A stretch of DNA of 64,000 nucleotides from Bedellia somnulentella (Eukaryota > Arthropoda > Insecta > Lepidoptera > Bedelliidae). The notes under the pieces were generated by a model. It had not been told where the DNA came from. It did not search any database and was given only the letters and a program-made list of their open reading frames with translations. Both the position numbers and the translations under genes were made by a program. This document shows positions 11,024 to 21,850 of this stretch, in pieces; positions within the stretch are counted from its first letter, which is position 1; each line of letters begins with the position of its first letter. The DNA lies in assembly GCA_963576735.1 (NCBI GenBank), contig OY755186.1:14061970-14125969 (forward strand), given 5' to 3'.

Positions 11024-12688
11024 TTAGTGTAAAAGTATTATGTTGGAATGGCAAAATGAATCTGGGAGTTTACCAGTAAAGAGAATTGAATTACAGAGAT
11101 TAGCTAATTGGGATAGCAGAACGGGCTCTCCTACTTTCAACGCTTCCGTCGTGACGTCATCTTCTCCTGGGCTTCTACAATACTTCATACTTTTAAGGGC
11201 CTGATGTACTTCATAGCCGCTAATCGGAGGGATTGTGTCTAGAGGAGGACGGGGGTGTTCAGAATTAGAGTTTGTACCAGTAGTGTGATCAAATTTGGAA
11301 GAGTCTGAATATAGCCTTCGATAGAAACTGGTGCATATATCCATTATTTTATCTCTATTCCCTTGTTTCTTGCCGCTGTCATCCATAAGTGCTGTTATCC
11401 ATGTTTTTCTATTGCTTGTACCCTGTATAGCAATACGCAATTTTGTGTTGTAGTTTCTAATGTCAGTACGGATGCTGCGTTTAACTCTTCTGTCTAGGGT
11501 GTAGTATTCAGGTGAACATTTGGGCAACGATTCTCTTTGGTTTAATAAAACTTTGGTTTTTTCTGTTAATTTATTATTATTTCTTCTTACTTCCTTTATA
11601 TCTTTACTAGCTGATTCAATAGAATTGATTATTTGTCTATATTGTATTTCCGGATTTTCTATGTCTATATTGAGATCTTTAAAATAGTTATTAAGCTTTA
11701 TATTGAATTTTTCTGGATTGTTGTGTAGTGTTTCTTTAATTATTTGTTTTATTTTTGGTTTGTATAGTATTTTACGTTGGATTTTTATGTCTAGATATAC
11801 CCTTGCGCGTAGGGCTCTGTGATCAGAGCTAAATTTGAATGTACTAATTACAGAGATGTCTTTGATTATGGTTTGTTTTGAAGAAAGAATGTAATCTATT
11901 TCGTTTTTGGTTTTGTTGTCTGGCGAGATCCACGTCCAGCGACGTTGTGGCTTTTTGAAGAAATAACTGTTACTTATTTGGAGGCCTTGTCCAAAGGCAA
12001 ACTGGAGCAAACGGGAACCACGCTCGTTTCGGCACCCAAGCCCGTGTGGTCCCATTAAGTCCTCGTTGTCTCCAACTTGCCTTGGACCAATTTTTGCATT
12101 AAAATCACCGAGGACTATATTCCAAGTTCCTCGATGCTCATCGCATGCCTTATTAATAAGGTCGTAGAAGTCTTCTATTTCATCGTCACTAGAGGTGGAT
12201 GTTGGTGCATATGCATTAATTATGGTAATGAATTTACTTTCAGTTACACGGAATTTCATAATAGCTACTCTGTCTGAGTAGCCAAAGAACTCTATGATAT
12301 TGTTTTTCCACTTCTTTGCCACCATAAATCCTACTCCATACTGGCCATTGGTAGCATCAAAGTGGTAGAATATAGCGTCGTCTCTCTCCGTAGTGACTTC
12401 TCCTGCTCTTCTTGTTTCTGATATGCCTACAATGTCCCAGTTAACGTGCTTGAGTGCATTCTCCAGCTCTACGAGGCGCTCTTCTGTCATTAGTGTCCGG
12501 ACATTGTATGTTAGTATGTTAAGTATATCTGTGTCCTTTTGGAATGCTGTGGTCATCTGACGGATGATCGTTCCCGCCCGGGGATTCTTCGCACCCCTGC
12601 CTCCAGGGCTAGACCGGCTGCCGTCGCCACCGGCGTCACCCCTGGAGGCGCCGGGCACTAGGGGAAGTGGTTGTGTATATACGCTCAT
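11024..12688 (-). pseudogene. RTE LINE: endonuclease and RT N-terminus
   Basis: A 554-aa ORF. After a glycine/arginine-rich leader it has an EEP (APE-like) endonuclease over about residues 58-300: LTYNVRTL, GISETRR, INAYAPT, VLGDFNAKIG and SSDHRALRA supply the N, E, Y, D-x-N and S-D-H catalytic positions. A linker leads to the start of RT (SPGEDDVTTEALK). The nuclease nicks target DNA to prime reverse transcription. The ORF ends at a TAA that falls inside the RT, between HSNIILLH and KGDRSDIG, so the copy cannot make a full protein without readthrough. Confidence 0.85.
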
Positions 12689-12959
12689 TCATTGTGGATG
12701 GACCATAATCCCACCACGCTGGTCCAATGCGTGTTGGTGGGTAATCGCCATTGCCTCGTTCGTTTTTCAGCAGGACGACCGCGTGCAGGTGAGGTTGGCT
12801 TGAGATCCAGAAGATGTTGTGTGGATCTCTCCCGTCCCTTGTTAGTTTGACATAATTAAACTAAATTGTCCATCACAAAAAACCTATCACATAACGTGAG
12901 AAAAAAAATCCTCACCAGACAATTATTTCTGGGAATAAAGTGGGAAGATCTATAGCTTT

Positions 12960-14490
12960 ACAGACACGGTCATGTGCGCGTTGGGTCCTTGTCGTTTAAA
13001 AAATCTTGTGCACGGTAGTCAGATTTCTTTGAAAGCATTGCTTTAATTGCCTTTTTAAATGATGCCATAGGCAATTCCAAAATGTCAGAAGGAAGTTTGT
13101 TTAACACTTGGACGGATAGTCCCATAAAGGAGTTACTTACTTTATTAAGTCTCCACTGCGGTACGTTAAGTTTGTCCTTATTTCGAGTTTTAACAGTATG
13201 CCTATCACTAACGAAATTGGCCTATATGCTTTTTGGCATACATTAAATTCTCAAATATGTATTGGGAAGGGATAGTTAAAATGCCAATATCTTGAAATTT
13301 TTCGCGCAACGAATACCTCGTCCCTAACATGTAAATAGTTCGGATAGCTCGCCTTTGTAAGACTAAAACTTTATGAACATCAGCCACTTTACCCCATAAT
13401 AAAATACCGTACGATGTAATACTATGAAAATAACTGAAATAAACAATGCGAGCTGTTTCTATGTCTGCTATTTCTCTAATCTAACGCACGTCATACGCTG
13501 CTGAGCTCAGCCTATTAGAAAGTGAAGTTAGTATATGGGGTCCCCATTGCAACTAATAATCGATTGTTATCCCTAGGAATTTCGTCTCTTTCACTAATTC
13601 TACTTTTTCACTATAACTAACAAACTATCAATAACAATATTTGCATCAACTTGCCTAACATTCTGTGTCGCTGTGTCTTTAGTTAACCTTTTTTTTGTAT
13701 TGAATTCTAATTATTGTCGGTCTTCTTGGATTAAATGTATAAATAAATGTAAAGTCGTTTTTCGCGTACACCTATTACAGAAGTTTATTAGGCATTTAGA
13801 ACCACATTATTTACAGTAAACCAATGCAATACCAGTGAGATATACTTTATTTACGTAGACATACTTTATTTACGTTGTCAAGACATGTCGATCCTCTACA
13901 TCTCTCTCGCTACATTAAATATTAAAGATGTGTCATCTGCAAACATAACTATCTCAGAATACTTTTGAACCATAAATGGTAAATCATTAATGTAAATCAG
14001 ACACAGTAATGGGCCAAGTATAGAACCTTGAGGAACGCCTATCTCTATTTCTGATCCTTCCGAAGTAGTTCCATTAATATCAACCTTTAAATTCTTTTAT
14101 TAAGATATGATGCTATTAATTTCAGTGCTTGCTCGTCAAAACCGTAATATTTAAGTTTACTTACTTACTTATACATTATTCCCATTGGGGTAGGCAGAGA
14201 CTATCGATCGCCACTTAGTACGATCTTGACAAACCTCTCTTGCTTCCCTTACATGCATTATTCTTCTCATACATGCTCTATTTAAGTTTAATCAACGCTA
14301 TTTCCTAATTTACACAATCAAAAGCTTTTGTGAGGTCACAAAATAAACCTAACGCATCCCGAAAGTTTTCCCATGAATTGAAAATATGTTTCATTATTGA
14401 CACTCTTGCATCTATAGTAGATCTACTCTTAGTAAATCCATATTTGTATTCTCCGCAAACATGCTCAGCTGCCACTCGATAACTCATTCG
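12960..14490 (-). pseudogene. Jockey-like LINE reverse transcriptase relic
   Basis: Read right to left, scattered frames give consecutive RT blocks: YGFTKSRSTIDA and CDLTKAFDCVN (14305-14487), GVPQGSILGP and MFADDTSLIF (about 13900-14080), then a thumb/tail region (KFLGITIDCNWGPH, SYGILLWG, RRAIRTIY, PSDILELP) down to about 12960. Stops and frameshifts break it, and pieces of other repeats interrupt it. The order and motifs fit a jockey-clade element that is dead. Confidence 0.75.
14155..14285 (-). repeat. LINE 3'-tail fragment inserted in the jockey relic
   Basis: Minus-strand copy of the LINE tail seen complete at 62608-62926 (CCCATTGGGGTAGGCAGAGA, then CGATCGCCACTTAGTACGAT). It interrupts the RT relic between the AFDCVN and GVPQGS blocks. 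Confidence 0.7.
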
Positions 14491-14972
14491 CTGCTCGCCG
14501 CTCCTGTTCCTTTATTAACGTAGCACCTGTTGTTAGACATAGAACAACTTTTGCTGCGTAGCAGTTTGAAGTACTCTCTAGTAAAATATATAATAAAATA
14601 AATAAAGTTGCCGCCATATACACCTTGCCTAGCTTCGAAGTTAAGAAAATAACCTACTCTCATCTTTTAAACCTGTCATACTTAGAAACCGAAAACATAC
14701 TAGCCTAGATATTTTAACATTGTTCCGAAAAACATCAAACAATAATCTACACACACACACCTACATTCACTCCACCACACAATAACACAACTCATACATA
14801 CATCTCACACACTAAAAAAAATATATAAAAAAAAAAATGATAATCTAAATTGTGCCCACCTTATTTTCAAAAATTTGTCATAATTGTATATTATACTGAT
14901 CATAGATAATTGTATACTGATCATACATGCACCACCGTGGAATCACTAGCTTCAATTTTTCATTAATAATAG
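14491..14972. other. Noncoding flank of the BEL element
   Basis: A low-complexity CA-rich tract (about 14745-14815) and AT-rich DNA. No gene was seen. The last five bases, AATAG, are one half of the BEL target duplication. Confidence 0.5.
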
Positions 14973-15158
14973 TGTACGAGCGAGCCGTACTTTGTATTGT
15001 AACTATAAAATATTATGCTGACCGTTGATTTTATACTTTACGTGAAACAGTGGCAATTAAACATTCATTCCGATCGCACGCGTCACTCTTTTACTTAACA
15101 CCTTCCGTGCATCAATACAACTACATCCGTAGAGACATTCCACTAGAGTGCCCCTACA
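14973..15158 (+). repeat. BEL 5' LTR
   Basis: 186 bp, TG...CA ends. It lacks a 15-nt segment present in the 3' LTR just after TTTTACTTAAC. The lost piece lies between short TAAC repeats, so slippage could explain it. Confidence 0.9.
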
Positions 15159-15161
15159 TTT

Positions 15162-15172
15162 TAGTCCTTCGA
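15162..15172 (+). other. BEL primer binding site, tRNA-Tyr-like
   Basis: TAGTCCTTCGA, 3 nt after the LTR, matches 10 of 11 bases of the complement of an insect tRNA-Tyr 3' end (TGGTCCTTCGA). The mismatch is in the CCA complement. The assignment is by recall of the tRNA acceptor sequence and is tentative. Confidence 0.5.
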
Positions 15173-15362
15173 AACATTTTGTGAAGTGCAAGTGTGTTTT
15201 TGGGTGATTTCCTGTAATCGACTTAGCGATCGGTTTGACGAGCACATCGGACTGAGACAGCGCTCTCACGTTCCGGCCCTACATACATCCAACGCTTTCA
15301 TGAGCTAACAACATTAACATCAATCAAATTTGAACATAACTCCTGGTTGATTTATCTTCGTG

Positions 15363-16418
15363 ATGGAGTCAACGTTTGAAAGACAACAAGAAATTACCGC
15401 TGCTATCGACAAGATAATCGGCAACTTTAAAAAGGAATCGGCATCTCGAAAAACCGCTGAATATCTTAAAAAGAGAGTTGAGACCCTAAGAAACTTGTGG
15501 AGTGAATACGAGTCCAACAATGCAATCCTACAACTGGAAGAAGACAAGACAGATGAGTATTTCACTACTAACCAGTTTAACACCTCAAAACAAATATACG
15601 AGAATGGTCTCCGCCTTATACTATCAACAAAACCGTATACCAAGCCCGGCGGAGATGACGTTTCCGGTTGCGGCACATTTGGTAGTACGGGATCTCCATC
15701 CAAGTCAGATGAGCTTATCAATCAACAAAAAACTAACTTTCGAGCCTTACTTCGGGTGACGAAAAACATTCACATCGACAATTTGACTGAAGGTTGGCAG
15801 ATTGAAGATAAACTACAATCGCTGCAATCCCACTGGAAGCCAATCGACGACCTACATTGGCAAATTGACAACCTGCTGGAAGGTACAAACACAACATACG
15901 AAGAGGATTTTTCTACCTATGAAACCCTGTTCGAAGACATTAAAACAAAACTACACCGCAGGTTGAACGCCGTGAAACATCGACAGGACGCTACCCCACA
16001 CGTGGAGATACCGACATTCGCGGGTAACTACGTTAACTGGCCTGCATTCTCGGATTTTTACAGTGAAGCGATCCACAACAACCCTACATTGAGTAAAACG
16101 CAAAAAATGCAACATCTCAAGGGGAAACTGAAGGGCGAAGCTGAGCGTCTCGTCCAACACCTCACAATTTCTTCGGAAAATTACGACACCTGTTGGGACA
16201 TACTTAACCGCAGGTACAACAACATTCAACTGCTATTTACTAAGCTCATGCAAACTTTCATGAACCAACCCACTATGCAGAAACACTCATCCTACGAGAT
16301 CAAACGGCTTCATGACGTCAGCATGGAAACGGTCCACGTCCATACACAACCTTGGAGTGGACACATCAACGTGGGATCCGATCTTGGTGCACAACATCAC
16401 CGAAAAGATGGATTCTGA
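15363..16418 (+). pseudogene. BEL Gag, N-terminal part
   Basis: A 352-codon open frame starting at ATG 15363. It is a coiled, charged N-terminus followed by the DUF1759 Gag core (about residues 210-320, from VEIPTFAGNYVNW to CWDILNRRYNN). The frame shifts between 16312 and 16418; the protein family continues in the next frame. Gag forms the particle that packages element RNA. The final residues of this ORF are out of frame and meaningless. Confidence 0.8.
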
Positions 16419-17115
16419 AACATACACAGCATATATGGACGCACGCAAATGCAAACGTGACCTACCATCATTCGAAGAGCTGATCTGTTTTCTCGAATCC
16501 AAATTTACTGCTCTCGAACCTATGAACAAAAAGGGTAAGCAGAACAAATCTACATTTAATACATCGGTGCCTACAAACGAACATAAGCAAACTACATCCG
16601 CGACGAGCGACACACGGTTCAAGGGCAAATCATACCGCACATACTCCGTACGCGCATGCCCGCTATGCAAGTCTAAAGACCACGTGTTAATAACATGCAA
16701 GAAGTTTTTAAATATGACGCCAGACAGAAAAGTGAGCACGATTAAGTCTCTGGCTGTATGCGAAAACTGCCTTTATTATCATAAAACCAACTGCATGTCG
16801 ACAAAGAAATGTAAAGTGTGCAACAACGCACATCATACGATGCTACATGACATGTTACACGACACCGCCGCGTCGAACTCTGATTGCGCAAAGCCGTCGA
16901 CTTCAGCGGGAAACGCTACATCGCCGAACAAAACATACCACGCGGTTCGTAACTACGATGAAGTATTACTAGCTACAGTTGAAATGAAAATCCAAGCCAA
17001 GGATGGAACTTTCATGAAGATACGATGCCTTTTGGATCAGGGCTCTCAAATCAACATAATAACTGAATCAGCCGCTCAACGCTTTGGCCTGAAACGAAGC
17101 CGTCAAAACTCCTGA
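16312..17115 (+). pseudogene. BEL Gag C-terminus and aspartic protease
   Basis: Continues Gag after the first frameshift. A cysteine/histidine-rich cluster (CPLCKSKDHV, CENCLYYHKTNC, CKVCNNAHH; about 16650-16850) is the BEL-type zinc-binding region. LLDQGSQINII at about 17026-17060 is the DUF1758 protease active site (DxG). A TGA at 17113-17115 interrupts the frame, but the same frame stays open beyond it, so this is a simple nonsense change. Confidence 0.8.
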
Positions 17116-18965
17116 GTTTTCGGGGTGGGGTCTACAGCCACACATGGCACTGGTGCCGTTCAACTAATCTGCGAGTATCTGTACAACAACTACACATTCG
17201 TCACCGAAGCACTAGTAATGCCTAAGGTGATTGGTAATCTACCCAACTTTACCTTTGAGAAACAGCCCTGGTCTCATACACTCAACATCAATCTAGCTGA
17301 CCCAGATTACAACATTTGCAGACCGGTGGATCTACTACTCGACGCCAATGTCTACGCTGAAATATTGATGGACGGAATACTACGAGGTCCTGCAAACGCT
17401 CCAATAGCCCAGCAAACACAACTTGGCTGGATATTGGTAGGTAACGTAAAAACATACAACTGTCACGCCGTTCTCAACAATCTCGACGAAATCTCACAAT
17501 ACTGGGAGATGGAGGAAATCACGAAGCCCAACTGTATCATGACGCCAGCTGACGAGTACTGCGAACACTTGTACCAAACAACAACCACTCGGCAAAACGA
17601 TGGACGCTACGAAGTTAAGCTACCTATGAAGCCTAATTTTGAACAACACATACAACCGTATAAGTCACAAGCGATAGCACAGTTCAAGCAACTTGAAAAG
17701 CGTTTTGAAAAGGACGTTAACTTGGCCGACAGATACAAGGAATTTATACGTGAGTACCTACAACTCGGACACATGAAACCGTGTACTGAACCTCGTCAAC
17801 CCAGCTGCTTTCTTCCTCATCATGGTGTCTTAAAGCTAGAATCGCTAACTACCAAATTACGAGCTGTATTTAATGCCTCATTCAAAAGCAAAACTGGCTA
17901 CAGTGTGAATGAATTAATGGAATGTGGCCCCAACTTACAAAAAGACCTACAAGGCATTTTATTACTATGGCGAACATTTAAATATGTCTATACAGCCGAC
18001 ATTGAAAAATTTTACCGACAAGTACTAGTAAAAGAGAAAGATCAACATCTCCAAAAGATAGTATGGCGCGAGTCAATGAACTATGAAATACGAGAATATC
18101 AGCTGTGTTCTCTCACATATGGGACAAAGGCGGCGGCCTACCTTGCCATGCGAACTATAAAGCAATTAGTACAAGATGACGGTGACAAATACCCCCTGGC
18201 GGTCAACATTCTCAACGACCAACTGTACGTCGACGACCTCCTCGGTGGTAGTAACAACATTGATGAAGCCAAAACCGCGCAACAACAAATTATAAACATT
18301 TTACGAGGCGGCGGGTTTAACTTAAGAAAATGGGCTACCAACGACCACAGGCTACTAGAAAACTTGTCAGATGATTTGGTCAGCCAAAATATGTTTGACT
18401 TTAAACACGCCGAAACTAACAAAACTCTCGGCTTATCATGGAACCCGCACAGCGACAACTTTACTTTCCAATGCGCGGTGCCCAGTAGCAATAATAACAT
18501 GCCTATAACAAAGCGAGCATTACTATCGGATATATCGAAATTATTCGATCCACTCGGGTGGCTGTCGCCAGTGACAATAAAGAGCAAGATCATATTTCAA
18601 AAGGTATGGGCTGCCAATCTGAACTGGGACGATAAACTACCACATGACATACAACAAGAGTGGAATGCTTTAAAACAAGATCTGCCCAATATTTCTAACA
18701 TAAAAATAAACCGATGGATTGGTGATAACGAAAAACCCATTGAGCTTCACGGGTTTTCAGACGCGTCAGAAAGAGCTTTCAGTTGGGTAATTTTTTGCAT
18801 GTCTATCGGTGATGATAACATACCAAGAATAAAGTTAGTGGCGGGAAAAACGAAATTAGCGCCACTCAACAAACAACAATCATTACCGCGCTTAGAATTA
18901 GCCGGTGCATTACTTCTGGCTACCTTAATGAAAACACTCAGACACGGCAACTCACCATTCACGGG
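17116..18965 (+). pseudogene. BEL reverse transcriptase
   Basis: In the same frame as the protease, after the stop. The protease ends in the first part. RT follows with LRAVFNASF, TADIEKFYRQVLV (first D), LTYGTKAAAY and QLYVDDLLGGS (YVDD catalytic pair, about 18220-18250). The RNase H-like domain begins at LHGFSDASERAFS (about 18746). A frameshift near 18955-18965 ends this segment; the apparent residues after it, up to 19089, are not part of the protein. Confidence 0.85.
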
Positions 18966-19342
18966 TGGACTGACTCGATGGTGGTCCTTGGATGGTTACA
19001 AGGTGACATTAGACGCTGGAAGACGTTTGTCGCTAACCGAGTGGCATCCATCAAAGATATCATGCCATCTTCGTGTTGGAAGCATGTGAAGTCTGAAAAC
19101 AACCCCGCAGACTGCGCCAGCCGAGACTTGTTACCATCACAACTTATTTCTCATCAACTATGGTGGGAAGGGCCAGAATGGCTAAAAACAACCAACTTAC
19201 CAATACAGCCCACAACATTTACCACATTACAAGAAGAGGAGAAAAAGCCGAAAATGTGTCATACAACTCAAACAAATACTCAGAATGAAATTATCGAGAC
19301 GCTTCTAGAGCATCATAACTCTATGGCAATTGCAACCCGCAT
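18966..19342 (+). pseudogene. BEL RNase H C-terminal part
   Basis: After the frameshift the frame gives WTDSMVVLGWL (acidic residue of RNase H), WKTFVANRVASI, NPADCASRDL and WWEGPEWL, all standard BEL/Pao landmarks. The reading stops at the nested insertion that begins about 19343 and resumes at 20290 or so with ILAWVSRFI. Confidence 0.8.
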
Positions 19343-20286
19343 GGTAACATTTCGAAGATTCGAATATCTTTAATCCGAATTTCAACATTCAGAAAACGGT
19401 TCACAGAATTTACGTATCACAGATGCTTTATTTTCCACAACTTCATTAGTACATAAATACATTTTCTAGAAGTATCACTTCCCAGAAAAACTAAAACCAG
19501 ATTATTAAAATGAATTTTTTGCTTTTACCAACTATATCTTTTACTATAATCTCATTATTCCAAAGGTTTAAAAGACCGAAGTAACTTTATCTATAGTCTT
19601 ACAAATCGTAAATCTCTTTAACTAGATATTATTTATGTTAGAAAAATTGTATAAATAAAACGCGGATGCATGCCTGTTTGTATGTATACTTGCTTGCTTG
19701 TTTGCATGCTTAGTTGCATGTCGGGGGGGTGCAGGGGGGCAGAGCCCCCCTGCTTGGGGGGGACGGGGGGCGAAAGCCCCCTGCAGACAAAGAAAAGTTA
19801 GGTCACATTTAGTTAGGTTAGGTTAGATTATGTATAAAACGAGCGAGCGTAGCGCAGCGGAGCGAGCACCTAATTGCCTGATGCATGCTTATATGCATAC
19901 TTGCTTGCTTGCAGCTTGCTACATATAGAGGGCGGGGGGCGGGGTATACTACTTACATAAAATATGCCTGCAAAATTGTTCATTGGTAGGTATCATTCAA
20001 TACATCTGTATTTCAAATGTATGGAAAATGATTTTTTGGAATAGTGATTATTCGGAAAAGCAATATTGCAGAATTGAGGTATATCTGGTTTTTGATTCTG
20101 TGGGAATCCGTTCTAGTGGTTTATCATAATGATAGTAAAGAAAAAAAAGTCAATCGATAATCTGGAATGTAAGAATATGGTATTTGAAATTTCGGTGAAA
20201 CAATATTATGGCAATTAAAAAAAATCGATTAGTTTTCGGTAAAATAATATTCAGGTATAAAAGTTTCGGATATACAGTATGTAACC
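19343..20286. mobile_element. Nested 944-bp insertion in the BEL pol gene
   Basis: The BEL protein is cut after the NSMAIATR block and resumes with ILAWVSRF at 20291. The flanks AACCCGCAT (19334-19342) and AACACGCAT (20287-20295) look like a 9-bp target duplication with one mismatch. The ends GGTAACAT and ATGTAACC are near-inverted (7 of 8). The interior has C/G-run hairpins (19720-19785), repeated GCATGC/CTTGCTTG motifs and GAGCGTAGCGCAGCG, but no transposase ORF. It is a non-autonomous DNA element. The 8-9-bp duplication fits hAT or Mutator-like families; no choice is made. Confidence 0.65.
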
Positions 20287-20290
20287 AACA

Positions 20291-21850
20291 CGCATACTTG
20301 CTTGGGTATCGCGTTTCATTAACAACTCACGGCTGGCGCCTAATGTAAACAATGATAACAAATTGACTTCGAATTTAAATGTGAGTGAAATACGAAATGC
20401 GCACAACTTAATAATCAGGGCTGTGCAGCACAAACATTTTTATCAAGACATAGAGCAACTTTCTAATAAAAACAAACTCCAACGTAAGAGTCAACTGCTA
20501 AACCTTAACCCATGGGTTGACAGCGATGGGATTTTACGTGTGGGCGGTCGACTTGAACATTCTGACTTGAACAACCAGCACAAACATCCCATGATAGTGC
20601 CAAATAACGACAGGCTGAGCACACTGCTCATACAATGGGCACATCGCACAACGTTACATGGTGGCGCCAGACTTACCTTAAACTACCTCTGGACTCAATA
20701 CTGGATGATCGGTGGTATGAGTGCTGTAAAACGCCAACTAAAAAATGCACAAAATGCTTAAGATTCAAGGCTACTACAAAAAACCAACTAATGGCTGATC
20801 TGCCGAAACCTCGTGTTACGCCATCACGCCCATTCACTCATACTGGAGTAGACATGGCTGGACCAGTGGACGTGAAAACAAACAGAGGCAGAGGTATCGC
20901 TACATCTAAAGGCTACATTGCAATATTCATATGCCTGGCAACCAAGGCCATACACCTGGAATTGGTGTCCGACATAAGCTCTATCACATTCCTGGCGGCA
21001 CTGAAACGCTTATGCGCACGTCGTGGTACGCCGCGTCACATGTATAGCGACTGTGGTACCAACTTCATCGGTGCCGCCCGTAGCCTAGAAAATGAACACA
21101 AACTTGCTCTAAAACAATACCAAGAAACTCCTGAAGTCCAAAACGAGCTGGCAAACTGCGGGGTCCAGTGGCACCTCAACGCACCTGCCTGGCCAACAGC
21201 TGGAGGCCTATGGGAAGCAGCTGTAAAGCGAATGAAGCACCATCTGCGGCGCGTCATTGGTGAACAAAAACTGACGTTCGAAGAGTTCAGCACACTGCTC
21301 ACACAGATAGAAGCGTGCCTCAACTCAAGGCCACAGGTAGCGTTGACTGACAGCATCGAGGATCTGGAATGCCTGACACCAGGGCACTTCCTGACTGGAG
21401 ATCAAACACTAGCTCCACGACTTACCCAAGAAGTTGAAGACATTAGCCTCGGCACACGTTGGAAGCTAACAGAGAAAATGCACAAAGACTTCTGGCGAAA
21501 ATGGTCCATGGAATACCTCCAAACTCTACAAACTCGCAGTAAATGGAACTACGCTCGAAAGGATCTTCAAGTTGGCGACCTAGTGATCATCAAGGAAGAC
21601 AATATTCCCCCCGCTCGCTGGCTGCTGGGCAGGGTCATACTGACTCATCCTGGCGACGATGGCCGCGTCCGGGTGGTGACTCTGAAAACTAAGAACAGCG
21701 ACGGAGTCAAGCGACCGGTGAACAAGCTGGTACACTTACCTGTAGAACAACAAGAGCAATCTCCTGCAGCAGAAACTCCAGAACAGCTGGAAAATAAATC
21801 TGAAAAGAAATCTGAAATTAATACAAACACACAACAACACAAAAGAACAA
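20291..21850 (+). pseudogene. BEL integrase and DUF5641 tail
   Basis: It resumes after the nested insertion. One frameshift lies at about 20740-20765, between KRQLKNA and CLRFKATTK. Integrase landmarks are the zinc-binding part (HRTTLHGGARLTLNYLW), then catalytic D in TGVDMAGPV, D in YSDCGTNFIGA and E in GGLWEAAVKRM. The DUF5641 tail follows (GDLVIIKEDNIPPARW...GDDGRVRVV, then NKLVHLP). Integrase joins the cDNA to the chromosome. All three acidic residues are present, but they are split from upstream pol by the lesions described. Confidence 0.85.

Larger units (their letters stand above)
9542..12830 (-). mobile_element. RTE-type non-LTR retrotransposon, disabled
   Basis: A long LINE read right to left with an apurinic-type endonuclease followed by reverse transcriptase. 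The C-terminal tail carries GRPRRRWRDDLD and the 3' end keeps CACTGCTGGGCAAAGG. It is nearly full length but carries an in-frame stop (11024-11026) and a SINE insertion (10591-10757). The 5' limit near 12830 is approximate. Confidence 0.85.

Noticed and set aside
12564..12803. Plus-strand 79-aa open frame, Pro/Ser-rich
   Set aside because: Antisense of the RTE LINE leader; GC-rich composition explains it.
19795..19835. TTAGGTTAGG run, the insect telomere repeat
   Set aside because: Only two to three units inside a nested element; not a telomeric array.
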